A DNA stretch of 64,000 bases. Origin: Vibrio sinaloensis DSM 21326 (GTDB lineage: Bacteria > Pseudomonadota > Gammaproteobacteria > Enterobacterales > Vibrionaceae). Of this stretch, positions 44,242 to 53,720 are shown piece by piece. Every line of letters begins with the position of its first letter. Position 1 is the stretch's first letter. Where the stretch lies: positions 31,847-95,846 of the forward strand of contig NZ_AEVT01000108.1 in assembly GCF_000189275.1 (NCBI RefSeq). The letters run 5' to 3'. Position numbers and translations under genes: made by a program. The notes under the pieces are model-generated. The model saw only the letters and a list, made by a program, of their open reading frames with translations, was not told the origin of the DNA and made no database searches.

Positions 44242-47200
44242 TTAAGGTTTGGTACTAACCTTGTTCTCACTCATCAAGTCACTGACCAGCTGCTGTAATG
44301 GCATAGGTTTACCGATAATGTAACCTTGAGCATAGTCAACTCCGAGTTCCATCAATTGATCGATGATACGCGTGTTTTCGACAAACTCAGCAACGGTTCG
44401 TTTACCCATCTGTTTGGCGAGGTCATTGATCGAGCGAACCATTAAATGATCCATCTCGTTCACATCGATATCGCGTACGAAGATGCCATCAATCTTAACG
44501 ATATCCACCGGCAGTTTTTTCAAATAGCCAAAAGAGGACAAGCCTGAGCCAAAATCGTCCAACGCGATAACACAGCCAAGACTCTTAAGTTGAGAGAAGA
44601 ACTCAATCGCTTGATTCATATTGCTCATTGCGGCGGTTTCCGTGATCTCCAAGCAGACTTTACTGCAAGGCACTGGGCTCTCTTCCAATCGAGCAAGCAG
44701 GAATTGAGTGAACTCCTTGTTGCCCATGGAGTGACCAGACAAGTTGATCGCCACTTGGCTCAGCTTATCTAATGCCTCGGGGTGATCGGCAAACCAATCT
44801 AATGTCTGGCTCACGACTTGTTTATCAATCAGGTGGGCAATGTTGTAGCGCTCAGAGGCAGGCATGAAAATGCCCGGAGAAATATACTCCCCCTTAGCGT
44901 TGCGAATCCGGACTAGGATTTCAAAATGCATTCCTTCTTCATCATCTTCCAGTGAGATAATTCGCTGAGCAAACAGCTCGATTCGTTGATTGGCTAATGC
45001 ATTATGCACCAAGTTAACGCTTTCCATTTCCTGCTCGCGACGGCGCAACTCTTTATCATCCAAGCAGTATAAGCTGAATCGATTGCGCCCTTCCTCTTTG
45101 GCAACGTGACAAGCGGTATCCGCTTGAGCATGCACCATTTGCGGTGACGACGCGGTATGGTCAATTAGACGAATCCCTATTGAACAATTAAGGCTAAGTC
45201 GAATGTCTTCCCAAATGAAGGGTTGCTCACTGAGGGTATCAATGATCATTTTTGCCAGTTTCTTAGCATCAAACTCAGTACAGTCTTTGAGTAAGATGGC
45301 AAACTCATCCCCACCCATTCTCGCTAACACAGTGTTGTAAGGGAGCACTTCTTCCAGCATGCTGGCGCAGAATTGAATCGCCGCATCGCCTGCCTCATGG
45401 CCTGCAGTATCGTTCAGTACCTTTAGCTGATCGAGGTCGAGATACAGCATGGCATGAGTACGAGTGAAGCTCTCTACTTCCTTCAAGGCTTTATCGAGCT
45501 CTTTTTCAAAATAGTTGCGGCTAAAAGCCCCCGTAAGCATATCGTGGCGCGCTTGGTAAGCGAGTTGCTCGGATAGCTTGTGAGTCTCAGTAATATCTTC
45601 GCCAACGATCAACAAATGGCCCGATTCCACTAAAGGTCGAATGTTTTCTCGTATCCACAGGACTCGTCCATCCGCGTGGCGATATTCAATTTCTCGACGC
45701 CAAACCCCTTTCATAACCTGTTTGGGTTGAAGCAGTACCTGCCTTGGAATCAGCGCATCTTCATGCAGATAGAATTCTCTTAGGCGATGACCCAGTATTT
45801 GGTCAGGCGTATACCCCAGAAGCTGCTCCGCAAAATGATTCACTTGTTGGATACGGTTTTGGTCATCCAGCGTTACCATCATCACAGGTTGTTGATCATA
45901 ATAGTGACTCAGGTTTGCTTCACGCTGATACAAACGCTCCTCTGTGATTTTGCGCGATGTAATATCCCTGGCCTCTAACAGGTAACGTGCAGAAGCAATT
46001 CCAGAAGGGATGGGCTTGAGTGACACCTCAAGAACGAGAGCGCCCAGTTCAGCATGCCATATCTCAGCTTCAAACTGTGCGACCGCATCATAGTCTTCCT
46101 CAGCAAAAAAACGTTTGAAGTGCTCAACGGCGTCATTTTGCCAATATTGATGACGCCAAATGGGCTGTTCGTGAGTGAAATCTTGGTTGTAGAGAAGCTC
46201 CTGCAGTTTGCTGTTGCTCGAGGTTATGCCGCCTTTCTCATCCAAGACACCGATATAGTGGTAGCTCTGGTCAAACACCATCTCGATCAAGGTCTGGCTC
46301 TCTGTGGCTAACTGCTCACTGCGCTTCAAACGGCTCATGTAGTAAACCAAGGCAAGGATAATCAACAGTAAGATAAGCACTAAGCTTCCCGCAAGTTTAA
46401 GCTCTTGCTGGTAGCGGTCAGCAAAAGATTGCGGTTGGTTAAAGAACATCGACTTAGCAACGTCTTCTGCGGTGAAGCCCCAGCGTTGAACTGCTTGGTA
46501 GTCTAGCTTGATTTCGGGCGTACCCACTCTAACTTTGGGCATACGCTGCTCAACATCGTTGAGCACTTCAAGCAATATTTCTCCTGTCTGCTTGCCGTGG
46601 AGCAAGCCACTTTGTATTACGCCTCCAACCGCGCCATAGCCTAAACCAAGATCATGGACCATATAGAGTGGTGCAGCCGAGGTTCTATTGAGCAACTTCC
46701 ACTGCGCATTCTCATCAACCACTTCGCCTTGCTTGTTGCGATAGTAAATCCAGAACAACACGGCATCGCCAGAATCTAATTGACTCAAAGTCTGGATCAA
46801 CTCTGCTTCACTGTCTGGCACCAACTGGTTAATCCTACTGCGGTATTTCGGATACTGACCAAGAAACTTAATCACTTGCTGGCGCACAGCCTCTCCCGTC
46901 ACGGAGTTATCGCTAACAACGTGAACCGTTCCAAAATCAGGCTGTAGTCGTTCAATGAGAGAAATATTGCTGTAGAGATCAATATCCTCAATCACCCCAG
47001 TGGCTTTCAACTTATCATGCTGGCTTGGTTGGTAATTGTTAATGCCACCGAAAATAACAGGGGTGCCTTTTAGCTCAGCGCCAAGGCGATTCATTAAGTT
47101 AAGCGCGGTGTTATCGCTGACAACGATCGCTCGGAAAGTTTCTTGCTGAAATTTGGTCTGATACAGGTCATAAAGTTGATCGAGAAACTCTTTGCTTTGA

Positions 47201-47406
47201 TTGCGCTTCGCATCCAAATAAACCACTCGCGTGGACACGTCCTTGCCTTTCAGCGCAATTTCAAGACCATCTTGAAAGCTATCGGTCCAAAAAAAGCCGT
47301 GGTGGTAGGAATGGACGATAAGCACGTCATTATCTTTCGCATGAGACAAAGAAGAGAAAAATACAGCTAGAAGAAGCAGATAAAAACGCACTAAAATAGT
47401 TCTCAA
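44242..47406 (-). CDS. Periplasmic-sensor PAS-GGDEF-EAL protein
   Basis: A 1054-residue membrane signalling protein. Order: signal segment 1-23; periplasmic ABC-substrate-binding-like domain about 25-320 (VLIVHSYHHGFFWTDSF; VIFGGINNY); membrane helix 340-358; two PAS domains about 370-485 and 497-610; GGDEF domain 615-780 with intact GGDEF at 698-702; EAL domain 795-1045 with EIL at 829-831 in place of EAL, ITETAA, and DDFGSG at 950-955. It likely makes and/or breaks cyclic di-GMP in response to an extracellular ligand. The frame starts with TTG at 47406; a GTG at 47391 is a good alternative. Divergent from asnC. Confidence 0.92.
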   Translation of the reverse strand: MRTILVRFYLLLLAVFFSSLSHAKDNDVLIVHSYHHGFFWTDSFQDGLEIALKGKDVSTRVVYLDAKRNQSKEFLDQLYDLYQTKFQQETFRAIVVSDNTALNLMNRLGAELKGTPVIFGGINNYQPSQHDKLKATGVIEDIDLYSNISLIERLQPDFGTVHVVSDNSVTGEAVRQQVIKFLGQYPKYRSRINQLVPDSEAELIQTLSQLDSGDAVLFWIYYRNKQGEVVDENAQWKLLNRTSAAPLYMVHDLGLGYGAVGGVIQSGLLHGKQTGEILLEVLNDVEQRMPKVRVGTPEIKLDYQAVQRWGFTAEDVAKSMFFNQPQSFADRYQQELKLAGSLVLILLLIILALVYYMSRLKRSEQLATESQTLIEMVFDQSYHYIGVLDEKGGITSSNSKLQELLYNQDFTHEQPIWRHQYWQNDAVEHFKRFFAEEDYDAVAQFEAEIWHAELGALVLEVSLKPIPSGIASARYLLEARDITSRKITEERLYQREANLSHYYDQQPVMMVTLDDQNRIQQVNHFAEQLLGYTPDQILGHRLREFYLHEDALIPRQVLLQPKQVMKGVWRREIEYRHADGRVLWIRENIRPLVESGHLLIVGEDITETHKLSEQLAYQARHDMLTGAFSRNYFEKELDKALKEVESFTRTHAMLYLDLDQLKVLNDTAGHEAGDAAIQFCASMLEEVLPYNTVLARMGGDEFAILLKDCTEFDAKKLAKMIIDTLSEQPFIWEDIRLSLNCSIGIRLIDHTASSPQMVHAQADTACHVAKEEGRNRFSLYCLDDKELRRREQEMESVNLVHNALANQRIELFAQRIISLEDDEEGMHFEILVRIRNAKGEYISPGIFMPASERYNIAHLIDKQVVSQTLDWFADHPEALDKLSQVAINLSGHSMGNKEFTQFLLARLEESPVPCSKVCLEITETAAMSNMNQAIEFFSQLKSLGCVIALDDFGSGLSSFGYLKKLPVDIVKIDGIFVRDIDVNEMDHLMVRSINDLAKQMGKRTVAEFVENTRIIDQLMELGVDYAQGYIIGKPMPLQQLVSDLMSENKVSTKP

Positions 47407-47483
47407 TGAGTAAATTACTCTTTTAATAGTATCACTCTTGTCGATATTTTGAACTAAAGCTACAGGGTTATTGGGAGATAAAG

Positions 47484-47948
47484 ATGCCGATACAAACTGC
47501 CAAGTTGGATGACTTAGATAGAGCCATCTTGAAAACCTTGATGGAAGACGCGAAAACGCCCTATGCAGAAATGGCGAAGCAATTTGATGTAAGCCCTGCC
47601 ACCATCCACGTCCGAATTGAGAAAATGAAAGCGGCCGACATCATTCAAGGAACAGAGGTCATTGTTGACACCAAGAAGCTGGGATACGACGTTTGCTGCT
47701 TCATCGGCATTAACCTAAATGCCGCGCGAGATTATCACTCTGCCTTAGAGAAGCTCAATGCCCTAGAAGAAGTGGTGGAAGCTTATTACACCACGGGCGC
47801 CTACAATATTTTCGTTAAGCTGATGTGCCGCTCTATCGAAGAACTGCAATATGTATTGATCGATAAGTTGCAGGCGATTGATGAAGTGCAATCGACAGAA
47901 ACGCTGATCTCTCTGCAGAACCCGATCAATCGGAATGTAAATCCATAA
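47484..47948 (+). CDS. asnC: AsnC transcriptional regulator
   Basis: A 154-residue Lrp/AsnC protein. Helix-turn-helix in residues about 10-55 (LDRAILKTLMEDAKTPYAEM, VSPATIHVRIEKMK) and a C-terminal RAM domain. EAYYTTGAYNIFVKLMCRSI and TLISLQNPINR are near-identical to E. coli AsnC, which responds to asparagine and controls asnA and itself. The ATG follows GGGAGATAAAG. No asnA gene lies next to it here. Confidence 0.92.
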   Translation: MPIQTAKLDDLDRAILKTLMEDAKTPYAEMAKQFDVSPATIHVRIEKMKAADIIQGTEVIVDTKKLGYDVCCFIGINLNAARDYHSALEKLNALEEVVEAYYTTGAYNIFVKLMCRSIEELQYVLIDKLQAIDEVQSTETLISLQNPINRNVNP

Positions 47949-47977
47949 AACAAAGGCTCGCGATGCGAGCCTTTGTT
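47949..47977. terminator. Bidirectional terminator between asnC and tsrA
   Basis: A perfect 13-bp stem AACAAAGGCTCGC-GAT-GCGAGCCTTTGTT between convergent genes, overlapping the asnC stop codon's trailing bases. Confidence 0.88.
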
Positions 47978-48262
47978 TTATTTAGATTCGAGATATTTTT
48001 TCAGCTCTTCTGCACTGATGCCTTGCTCAGCTAATGACTGCGCCATTAACTCAACTTGCTCTCCTTTACGTGATTCAATCACTTGCTGGAACTGATAGAC
48101 AATGTCTCGCAGCATGTGCAAAGGAACTTGCTTCGCAGCGCTACGGATTCGCTCGCCGCTCTGATTGCCCAGTTCATTGAGTAATTTACCGAACATGATT
48201 TTTTCTGGAGAGTCTTCAAGCTGTTCCAGAACACGAGCCATTTCATAAGTCGTCATCGACAT
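47978..48262 (-). CDS. tsrA: H-NS-like regulator TsrA
   Basis: A 94-residue, mostly helical protein with no enzymatic motif. KQVPLHMLRDIVYQFQQVIE is a likely coiled-coil oligomerisation helix and the C-terminus AEQGISAEELKKYLES recalls H-NS-type segments. Size and position (between asnC and the Bcr-type pump, near pepP and thi genes) match V. cholerae TsrA, a global silencer that represses type VI secretion and other acquired genes. The name rests mainly on gene order recalled from V. cholerae. Confidence 0.75.
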   Translation of the reverse strand: MSMTTYEMARVLEQLEDSPEKIMFGKLLNELGNQSGERIRSAAKQVPLHMLRDIVYQFQQVIESRKGEQVELMAQSLAEQGISAEELKKYLESK

Positions 48263-48344
48263 CGTCGTTTATGATCCACAATTTTAGTTAGCAAAGGAGC
48301 TCAAATATACAACGTTTTCACTGCGCTTCAAAGCAGTTAACACG

Positions 48345-49541
48345 TTATTGAGCCGAGGCATAATGCCATTGTTTACCGCTGTTACTCATTAAGATGAATA
48401 AGCCAGGAATTAAAATCAGCATCTGAACCGCAATCATGATTTGTGGTTCCATTCCAATACGTTGCACGGTTCCAACCACAAGGCCGGCACCACTCATTTG
48501 GAATAACCCCAGTAGTGCCGCCGCAGTCCCCGCTTTGTCACCAAATGGCGCTAACGCTTTACCTGCTGCGGCGCCCATAATCCAAGCAAAGCCAACCGAA
48601 GACATGAAGATAGGCAACATAAAGGCCAGCGCAGACGCTTGTGTTGCTAATGACCACATAACCACACCCGCAAGAGCTAGAGTGCTGATACCCACAACCA
48701 AGGTTTTATGTGTTCCGTATTTATCCATAAACTTCGGCGCTGACATACAAGCAACGATATTAATCGCCGCATTCACACCAAACCACATGGTAAATTCGTT
48801 CATGCTCAAGCCTAGGTTTTCCATCAATACGACGGGGGCTGAAGTCACATACGCAAGAATGACGGCCATTGCTAACATACACAAAGAAGCATGGAATACA
48901 AACGATGGTGTTTTTAGCACAGACCAATAGCGACTAGGCTTAAATACCGCCTCTTTACTCGGCTCCGGATTGGTTTCCTTTAAACCAATAAACATTGCAA
49001 CAAGCGCCACCGCAGCAAAGCCCGCCATAAAGCTAAAGTTTGAACGCCAGCCAAACTGCTGCGTCAGCCAGCTGCCCAGTATTGGAGCAAGTGCTGGAAT
49101 GAAACAGATCGCCCCATTCAGATAGCTGATCATCTTGCCACTTTTTTCTGGGCCAAACATGTCGCGAACAGTTGCAAAGGCTGCTACAGATGTTGCACAC
49201 GCACCTAAGCCTTGTAGCAAGCGAGCAGTTAACATCCACTCAATGTTTTGAGCACTCCACGCCAATAAAGCACTCAATGCGTAGATAGTTATCCCTGACA
49301 ATGCAACTGTTCGACGTCCGTATTTGTCTGCAAGTGGTCCAGCAAATAACTGACCGATACCCATTGCAAACAGAAACCATGTAATCGTGTCCTGCGCTAA
49401 CGCGTGTTCCACGTGAAACGCCGTCGAGATCTGCGGTAAAGCGGGTAAATATATATCGATTGCCAAGGGGCTAAATAGCACCAGTAAGGTCAATAAAGTG
49501 AGTTGAATTTTGCGTGACGGCAAATCGTTAGCGGAATGCAC
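48345..49541 (-). CDS. Bcr/CflA-family multidrug MFS transporter
   Basis: A 398-residue, 12-helix drug:proton antiporter. Motif A-like loop GPLADKYGRRTVALSG follows helix 2, and DIYLPALPQI in the first loop is the mark of the Bcr/CflA group. The GTG at 49541 (MHSANDLPSRK) has GGAG 6 bases upstream, better than the GTG four codons earlier. It diverges from the LysR gene over about 100 bases. A degenerate parS lies inside it at 49405-49420. Confidence 0.9.
   Translation of the reverse strand: MHSANDLPSRKIQLTLLTLLVLFSPLAIDIYLPALPQISTAFHVEHALAQDTITWFLFAMGIGQLFAGPLADKYGRRTVALSGITIYALSALLAWSAQNIEWMLTARLLQGLGACATSVAAFATVRDMFGPEKSGKMISYLNGAICFIPALAPILGSWLTQQFGWRSNFSFMAGFAAVALVAMFIGLKETNPEPSKEAVFKPSRYWSVLKTPSFVFHASLCMLAMAVILAYVTSAPVVLMENLGLSMNEFTMWFGVNAAINIVACMSAPKFMDKYGTHKTLVVGISTLALAGVVMWSLATQASALAFMLPIFMSSVGFAWIMGAAAGKALAPFGDKAGTAAALLGLFQMSGAGLVVGTVQRIGMEPQIMIAVQMLILIPGLFILMSNSGKQWHYASAQ
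49405..49420. other. Degenerate parS-like site
   Basis: TGTTCCACGTGAAACG differs from the ParB consensus TGTTTCACGTGAAACA at two positions (position 5 is variable in other bacteria). It lies in the coding sequence of the Bcr-type pump, 3.1 kb from a perfect site. Confidence 0.55.
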
Positions 49542-49645
49542 AGCTTTCTCCACAGGATTAATGAATCTGGCCGTATTTTAAGCTAGAGTATGTTATGAAA
49601 ACCAATGATTAGTAATCATCATAGTTATTCCAGTGAGGAATTTTA

Positions 49646-50587
49646 ATGAACTTGGAAAATTTGGCCCGACTTGATCTCAATTTGCTGATTTGTTTAAAGG
49701 TCCTGATCGAAGAGTTAAATGTCACCCGAGCAGCGCACCGCCTATGCCTTAGTCAATCCGCGGTAAGCAAAAACTTAGCTAAGTTGAGAAACCAATTTGA
49801 TGACCCCCTTTTTGTTCGTCATGCACATGGCTTAAACCCGACACCCAAAGCCTTGTTTTTAAAGCCTAAGCTAGAGGCCTTGATTCATCAAATTGAACAA
49901 ATCACACAGCCAGAAATTTTCACACCCGATTCAAGTAACTACCGTTTTAAGATTGCCGCCGTAGAAAGCGTTTATCCATTAATCCTGCCACACTTCTTAC
50001 CCGCGATTTTTAAACAAGCGCCCGGGGTCACCATCAGTACCCACGCATGGTCCGATGCCACATTTAAAATGTTACAGCGAGGCGAACTCGATCTTGGCAT
50101 TACAGGTAAAGATATCGACATTAATGATGCCAAGTTAACTATGTTCCCTCCTAACGATATCTGCGAAACCGAGATCTACCGTGATAGCCAGATGTGTCTA
50201 TTGCGACGCGATCATCCGGCGCTTCGAGCTGATTGGAACCTAGAGAGCTTTCTTGCTCATCGCCACGTACAAGTTCGCTGTGATGGTAACGATCGCTGGC
50301 TGCTCGACTATCGACTGGCCGACATTGGCAAAGAGCGTGACATCGCTATTACCGTGCCAGACTTCAACAGCGCAGCCAGTATATGCAGTTATACCGACTT
50401 TATTTTCACCGCTCCGAGTCATTTCGTGAAACTCGCCAGCAAACAACTTAATTTGGCCGTGCTGCCCTTACCGATGGAATTTCCTCCCATGGCATATACT
50501 CTTTTTTGGCACAAAGATAGAGAAAATGACCCTGCTTTAAATTGGTTGCGACAGATCATCCAAGATAAAACCGAAACTCTTAGATAA
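49646..50587 (+). CDS. LysR-family transcriptional regulator
   Basis: A 313-residue LysR protein. Winged helix-turn-helix in residues 6-65 (VTRAAHRLCLSQSAVSKNLAKL), followed by a substrate-binding-like effector domain. The sequence LDLNLLICLKVLIEELNVTRAA resembles the LeuO/NodD subgroup. GAGG precedes the ATG. It is divergent from the Bcr-type pump, a frequent regulator-target layout. Confidence 0.88.
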   Translation: MNLENLARLDLNLLICLKVLIEELNVTRAAHRLCLSQSAVSKNLAKLRNQFDDPLFVRHAHGLNPTPKALFLKPKLEALIHQIEQITQPEIFTPDSSNYRFKIAAVESVYPLILPHFLPAIFKQAPGVTISTHAWSDATFKMLQRGELDLGITGKDIDINDAKLTMFPPNDICETEIYRDSQMCLLRRDHPALRADWNLESFLAHRHVQVRCDGNDRWLLDYRLADIGKERDIAITVPDFNSAASICSYTDFIFTAPSHFVKLASKQLNLAVLPLPMEFPPMAYTLFWHKDRENDPALNWLRQIIQDKTETLR

Positions 50588-50670
50588 TTTGCAGCGACTA
50601 AGCAAAAAGAGTAGCTTATTGCCATCGTCCAATACCGTAAGGACGCTGAACATTTTTGAAGGATTAACAG

Positions 50671-52461
50671 ATGCCAAACTCTACCCAACAGCGCGTCGCT
50701 GCTATTCGCGAATGGTTAGCACGACACAATATTGATGCCCTACTTGTCCCCCATGAAGATGAGTACTTAGGCGAATATGTTCCGGCTCACAATGAGCGCC
50801 TTCATTGGCTAACAGGTTTTACTGGCTCAGCTGGCGCAGCCGTCATTACTCAAGACAAAGCAGCAATGTTTGTTGATGGCCGCTACACGGTACAAGTGAC
50901 CAAACAAGTCCCTGCAGATCTATTCGAATACCGTCATTTAATTGAAGAGCCTGCACTAGATTGGATTAAAGACCAGCTTGCTAATGGTGCGTCTGTCGCA
51001 ATCGACCCTCGCATGCACAATTCAGCATGGTTAGACATGGCGCAAGCGAAACTGGCGAGTTCATTCGAGCTTAAAATTCTCGACAGTAATCCTATTGATG
51101 AGCTTTGGCATGATCGCCCTGCACCTTTCATTTCTGAAGTCCGTCTGATGGCCACAGAAGCGGTAGGTCAATCAAGTGAAAGCAAACGCCAAGAAATCGC
51201 TGAGCTCATGAAAAAAGCAGGCGCAGACAGCGCAGTGATCACCGCACTTGATTCTATCTGTTGGTTACTCAACGTTCGTGGTCTTGATGTATCACGCCTA
51301 CCAGTTCTGCTTTCTCACGCGATTCTGCATTCAGACTCAAGCGTGGAATACTTCCTAGATCCAGCGCGCCTACCGGCTGAGTTTGACGCTCACGTTGGCT
51401 CTGGCGTAACAGTTCACCACCCTGAAGCATTGCAAACACGACTAGAAACCCTGACTGGCAAGAATGTATTGGTTGACCCTGCGACAAGTAACGCATGGTT
51501 TAAGTTGGTTCTGCAAAACGCCGGCGCAACCGTGGTAAGCAAAGCAGATCCATGTCTAATGCCAAAAGCAGCGAAGAACGCCGTCGAAATCGCAGGCATG
51601 AAAGCCTGTCATATCCGCGATGGCGTTGCGATGAGCAAGTTCCTATCTTGGTTAGATGCAGAAGTCGTTGCGGGTAACCTGCATGATGAAGCAACACTGG
51701 CTGACAAACTTGAAGCGTTCCGTAGCGAAGACCCAACACTGATGGATCTTAGCTTCGATACCATTTCAGCTGCCGGCGGTAACGCGGCAATGTGTCACTA
51801 CAACCACGAGAACCAACCTGAACCTGGCAAACTAGAACTGAACACACTTTACCTAGTGGATTCAGGCGGTCAGTACCTAGATGGCACGACAGACATCACG
51901 CGTACCATTGCCATCGGTCAACCTTCACAAGAGATGATTAAACAATTCACTCTCGCGCTAAAAGGTCACATCGGTGTTGCTCGTGCACGTTTCCCGAAAG
52001 GCACACGTGGTTACCAAATCGATACGCTAGCTCGCCAACACCTATGGGCGGAAGGCTACGATTACGACCACGGTACTGGTCACGGTGTTGGTCACTTCCT
52101 AAGTGTTCATGAAGGTCCAGCGAGCATTTCGAAGAAGCAAATCGACGTACCTCTAACAGAAGGTATGGTGCTATCCAACGAGCCAGGTTACTACCGTGCA
52201 GATGCGTTTGGTATCCGCATCGAGAACCTAGAGCTTGTTGTTGAAACCCCAACTAACGGTGACTTCCCTGTTCTGTCATTTGAGTCGCTAACGCGCTGTC
52301 CAATCGACAAGCGCAATATCAACGTTGATATGCTAACTCGTCCAGAACTTGCTTGGCTGAATGACTACCATCAGAAAGTATGGGATGAGATCAGCCCGCT
52401 AGTTGAAGGTGATGTGAAAGAGTGGCTTCGTCAAGCAACGCTACCAGTAGCACACAGCTAG
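50671..52461 (+). CDS. Xaa-Pro aminopeptidase P, three-domain type
   Basis: A 596-residue M24 metallopeptidase removing N-terminal residues before proline. Two creatinase-like N-terminal domains (about 1-310) precede the catalytic pita-bread domain: DSGGQYLDGTTDITRT (two Asp ligands), GTGHGVGHFLSVHEGP (His ligand), EPGYYRADAFGIRIENL (Glu ligands). At about 600 residues it resembles the eukaryotic XPNPEP1-like class rather than E. coli PepP (441). It follows the LysR gene by 83 bases and ends in a tandem repeat and terminator. Confidence 0.93.
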   Translation: MPNSTQQRVAAIREWLARHNIDALLVPHEDEYLGEYVPAHNERLHWLTGFTGSAGAAVITQDKAAMFVDGRYTVQVTKQVPADLFEYRHLIEEPALDWIKDQLANGASVAIDPRMHNSAWLDMAQAKLASSFELKILDSNPIDELWHDRPAPFISEVRLMATEAVGQSSESKRQEIAELMKKAGADSAVITALDSICWLLNVRGLDVSRLPVLLSHAILHSDSSVEYFLDPARLPAEFDAHVGSGVTVHHPEALQTRLETLTGKNVLVDPATSNAWFKLVLQNAGATVVSKADPCLMPKAAKNAVEIAGMKACHIRDGVAMSKFLSWLDAEVVAGNLHDEATLADKLEAFRSEDPTLMDLSFDTISAAGGNAAMCHYNHENQPEPGKLELNTLYLVDSGGQYLDGTTDITRTIAIGQPSQEMIKQFTLALKGHIGVARARFPKGTRGYQIDTLARQHLWAEGYDYDHGTGHGVGHFLSVHEGPASISKKQIDVPLTEGMVLSNEPGYYRADAFGIRIENLELVVETPTNGDFPVLSFESLTRCPIDKRNINVDMLTRPELAWLNDYHQKVWDEISPLVEGDVKEWLRQATLPVAHS

Positions 52462-52483
52462 AAGCTAGAAGCTAGAAGCTAGA
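52456..52483. repeat. Four 7-base tandem repeats at the aminopeptidase stop codon
   Basis: AGCTAGA is repeated four times without change. The first copy contains the TAG stop of the aminopeptidase gene, so copy number changes would not alter the protein. Confidence 0.9.
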
Positions 52484-52489
52484 AAAAGT

Positions 52490-52523
52490 AGAGGGTTGAT
52501 GTTTTGCATCAACCCTCTTTTTT
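52490..52523. terminator. Bidirectional terminator between aminopeptidase P and thiH
   Basis: AGAGGGTTGATG-TTTTG-CATCAACCCTCT perfect 12-bp stem, with T runs on both strands, between convergent genes. Confidence 0.92.
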
Positions 52524-52528
52524 ACCTA

Positions 52529-52544
52529 TGTTTCACGTGAAACA
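52529..52544. other. parS: parS site (ParB-binding)
   Basis: TGTTTCACGTGAAACA is a perfect copy of the bacterial chromosomal parS palindrome. It sits in the short gap between the pepP/thiH terminator and thiH. ParB loading here and spreading along DNA helps segregate chromosome 1; vibrio parS1 sites cluster near the origin. Confidence 0.95.
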
Positions 52545-52573
52545 TAACGATGACCAGTGGCTTTCTTTACTAC

Positions 52574-53686
52574 TTAACCAGAATACGCCGAGTGCCAATC
52601 TCGCCATACTGGGTCAAAGCCTTTAGCTCGAATCATATCTTCCACAGAGCCCGCGCTTCGTTCATCGCTGATCTCAAACTGCTCGAGTTCAACATCATCC
52701 ATCGCATAACCACCCGGCTGAGTTTTCGATGCTGCAGACATACTGGTAATGCCTAAAGGCAATGCGTTATCTCTAAACTTCGGTGACTCACGAGTCGATA
52801 ATGACAACTCCACTTCTGGATTCAACAAACGATAAGCGCAAATCAGCTGAACAAGTTGCTTATCCGTCATGACTGATTTGGGTTGGAGCGCACCCTCACA
52901 AGGACGTAAACGTGGGAAAGAAATAGAGTAACGTGTCTGCCAATACGTGCGCTCAAGATAGTCCAAGTGCGCTGCCACATAAAAGCAATCTGTTCGCCAC
53001 TCTTCCAACCCTATCAAAGCGCCAATACCGATCTTATCGATGCCTGCTTTTGCAAGACGGTCTGGTGTATCCAATCGGTATTCGAAATCCATCTTATTGC
53101 CACGCAGATGGTGCTCGGCGTAAGTCGAAGGATGATACGTTTCTTGATAGACCATCACCGCATCTAAACCCAATGTCTTGAGCTCTACGTATTCGTCTTG
53201 ATCTAGCGGCTGCACTTCCATCGCCAAATAGTTGAAGCGCTTCTTAATCATCGGCACCATTTCGCGAAAGTATTTCATGCCGACTTTGGTTTCGTGTTCA
53301 CCAGTCACCAGCAATACGCTATCGAACTTCATGCGTTTAATGGCTTCAACTTCTGCAGCCACTTCGTCCCTATTCAAGGTACGACGCTTGATTCTGTTCT
53401 CCATTGAGAAGCCACAATAAGTACAAGCATTGGCGCACAAGTTAGAAAGGTACAATGGGATATAAAGCGACATGGTATTACCAAAACGCTTACGAGTTGC
53501 CGAGTATGACAGCTGCGCCATTTGCTCTAAGTACGCTTCAGCCGCGGGTGAAATTAGCGCTTTAAAGTCTTCCAAATCACGCTTGGGTTTATTCAATGCT
53601 CGCTCGACATCTTGTGCCGTTTTCGCGTAGATCGACATCGAAATGTCATCCCAATTCAGCTGCTTAAATTGTTTAACGAAGCTCAT
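52574..53686 (-). CDS. thiH: 2-iminoacetate synthase ThiH
   Basis: A 370-residue radical-SAM enzyme that cleaves tyrosine to dehydroglycine (2-iminoacetate) for the thiazole of thiamine. The cluster motif CANACTYCGF (CX3CX2C) lies at about residues 84-93. The ATG has a good purine-rich site (GCGAGGAAAAC). Last gene of thiCEFSGH, 34 bases after thiG. Confidence 0.96.
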   Translation of the reverse strand: MSFVKQFKQLNWDDISMSIYAKTAQDVERALNKPKRDLEDFKALISPAAEAYLEQMAQLSYSATRKRFGNTMSLYIPLYLSNLCANACTYCGFSMENRIKRRTLNRDEVAAEVEAIKRMKFDSVLLVTGEHETKVGMKYFREMVPMIKKRFNYLAMEVQPLDQDEYVELKTLGLDAVMVYQETYHPSTYAEHHLRGNKMDFEYRLDTPDRLAKAGIDKIGIGALIGLEEWRTDCFYVAAHLDYLERTYWQTRYSISFPRLRPCEGALQPKSVMTDKQLVQLICAYRLLNPEVELSLSTRESPKFRDNALPLGITSMSAASKTQPGGYAMDDVELEQFEISDERSAGSVEDMIRAKGFDPVWRDWHSAYSG

Positions 53687-53720
53687 GTTTTCCTCGCTTA
53701 ATAGCTAAACCAATCTAGAA

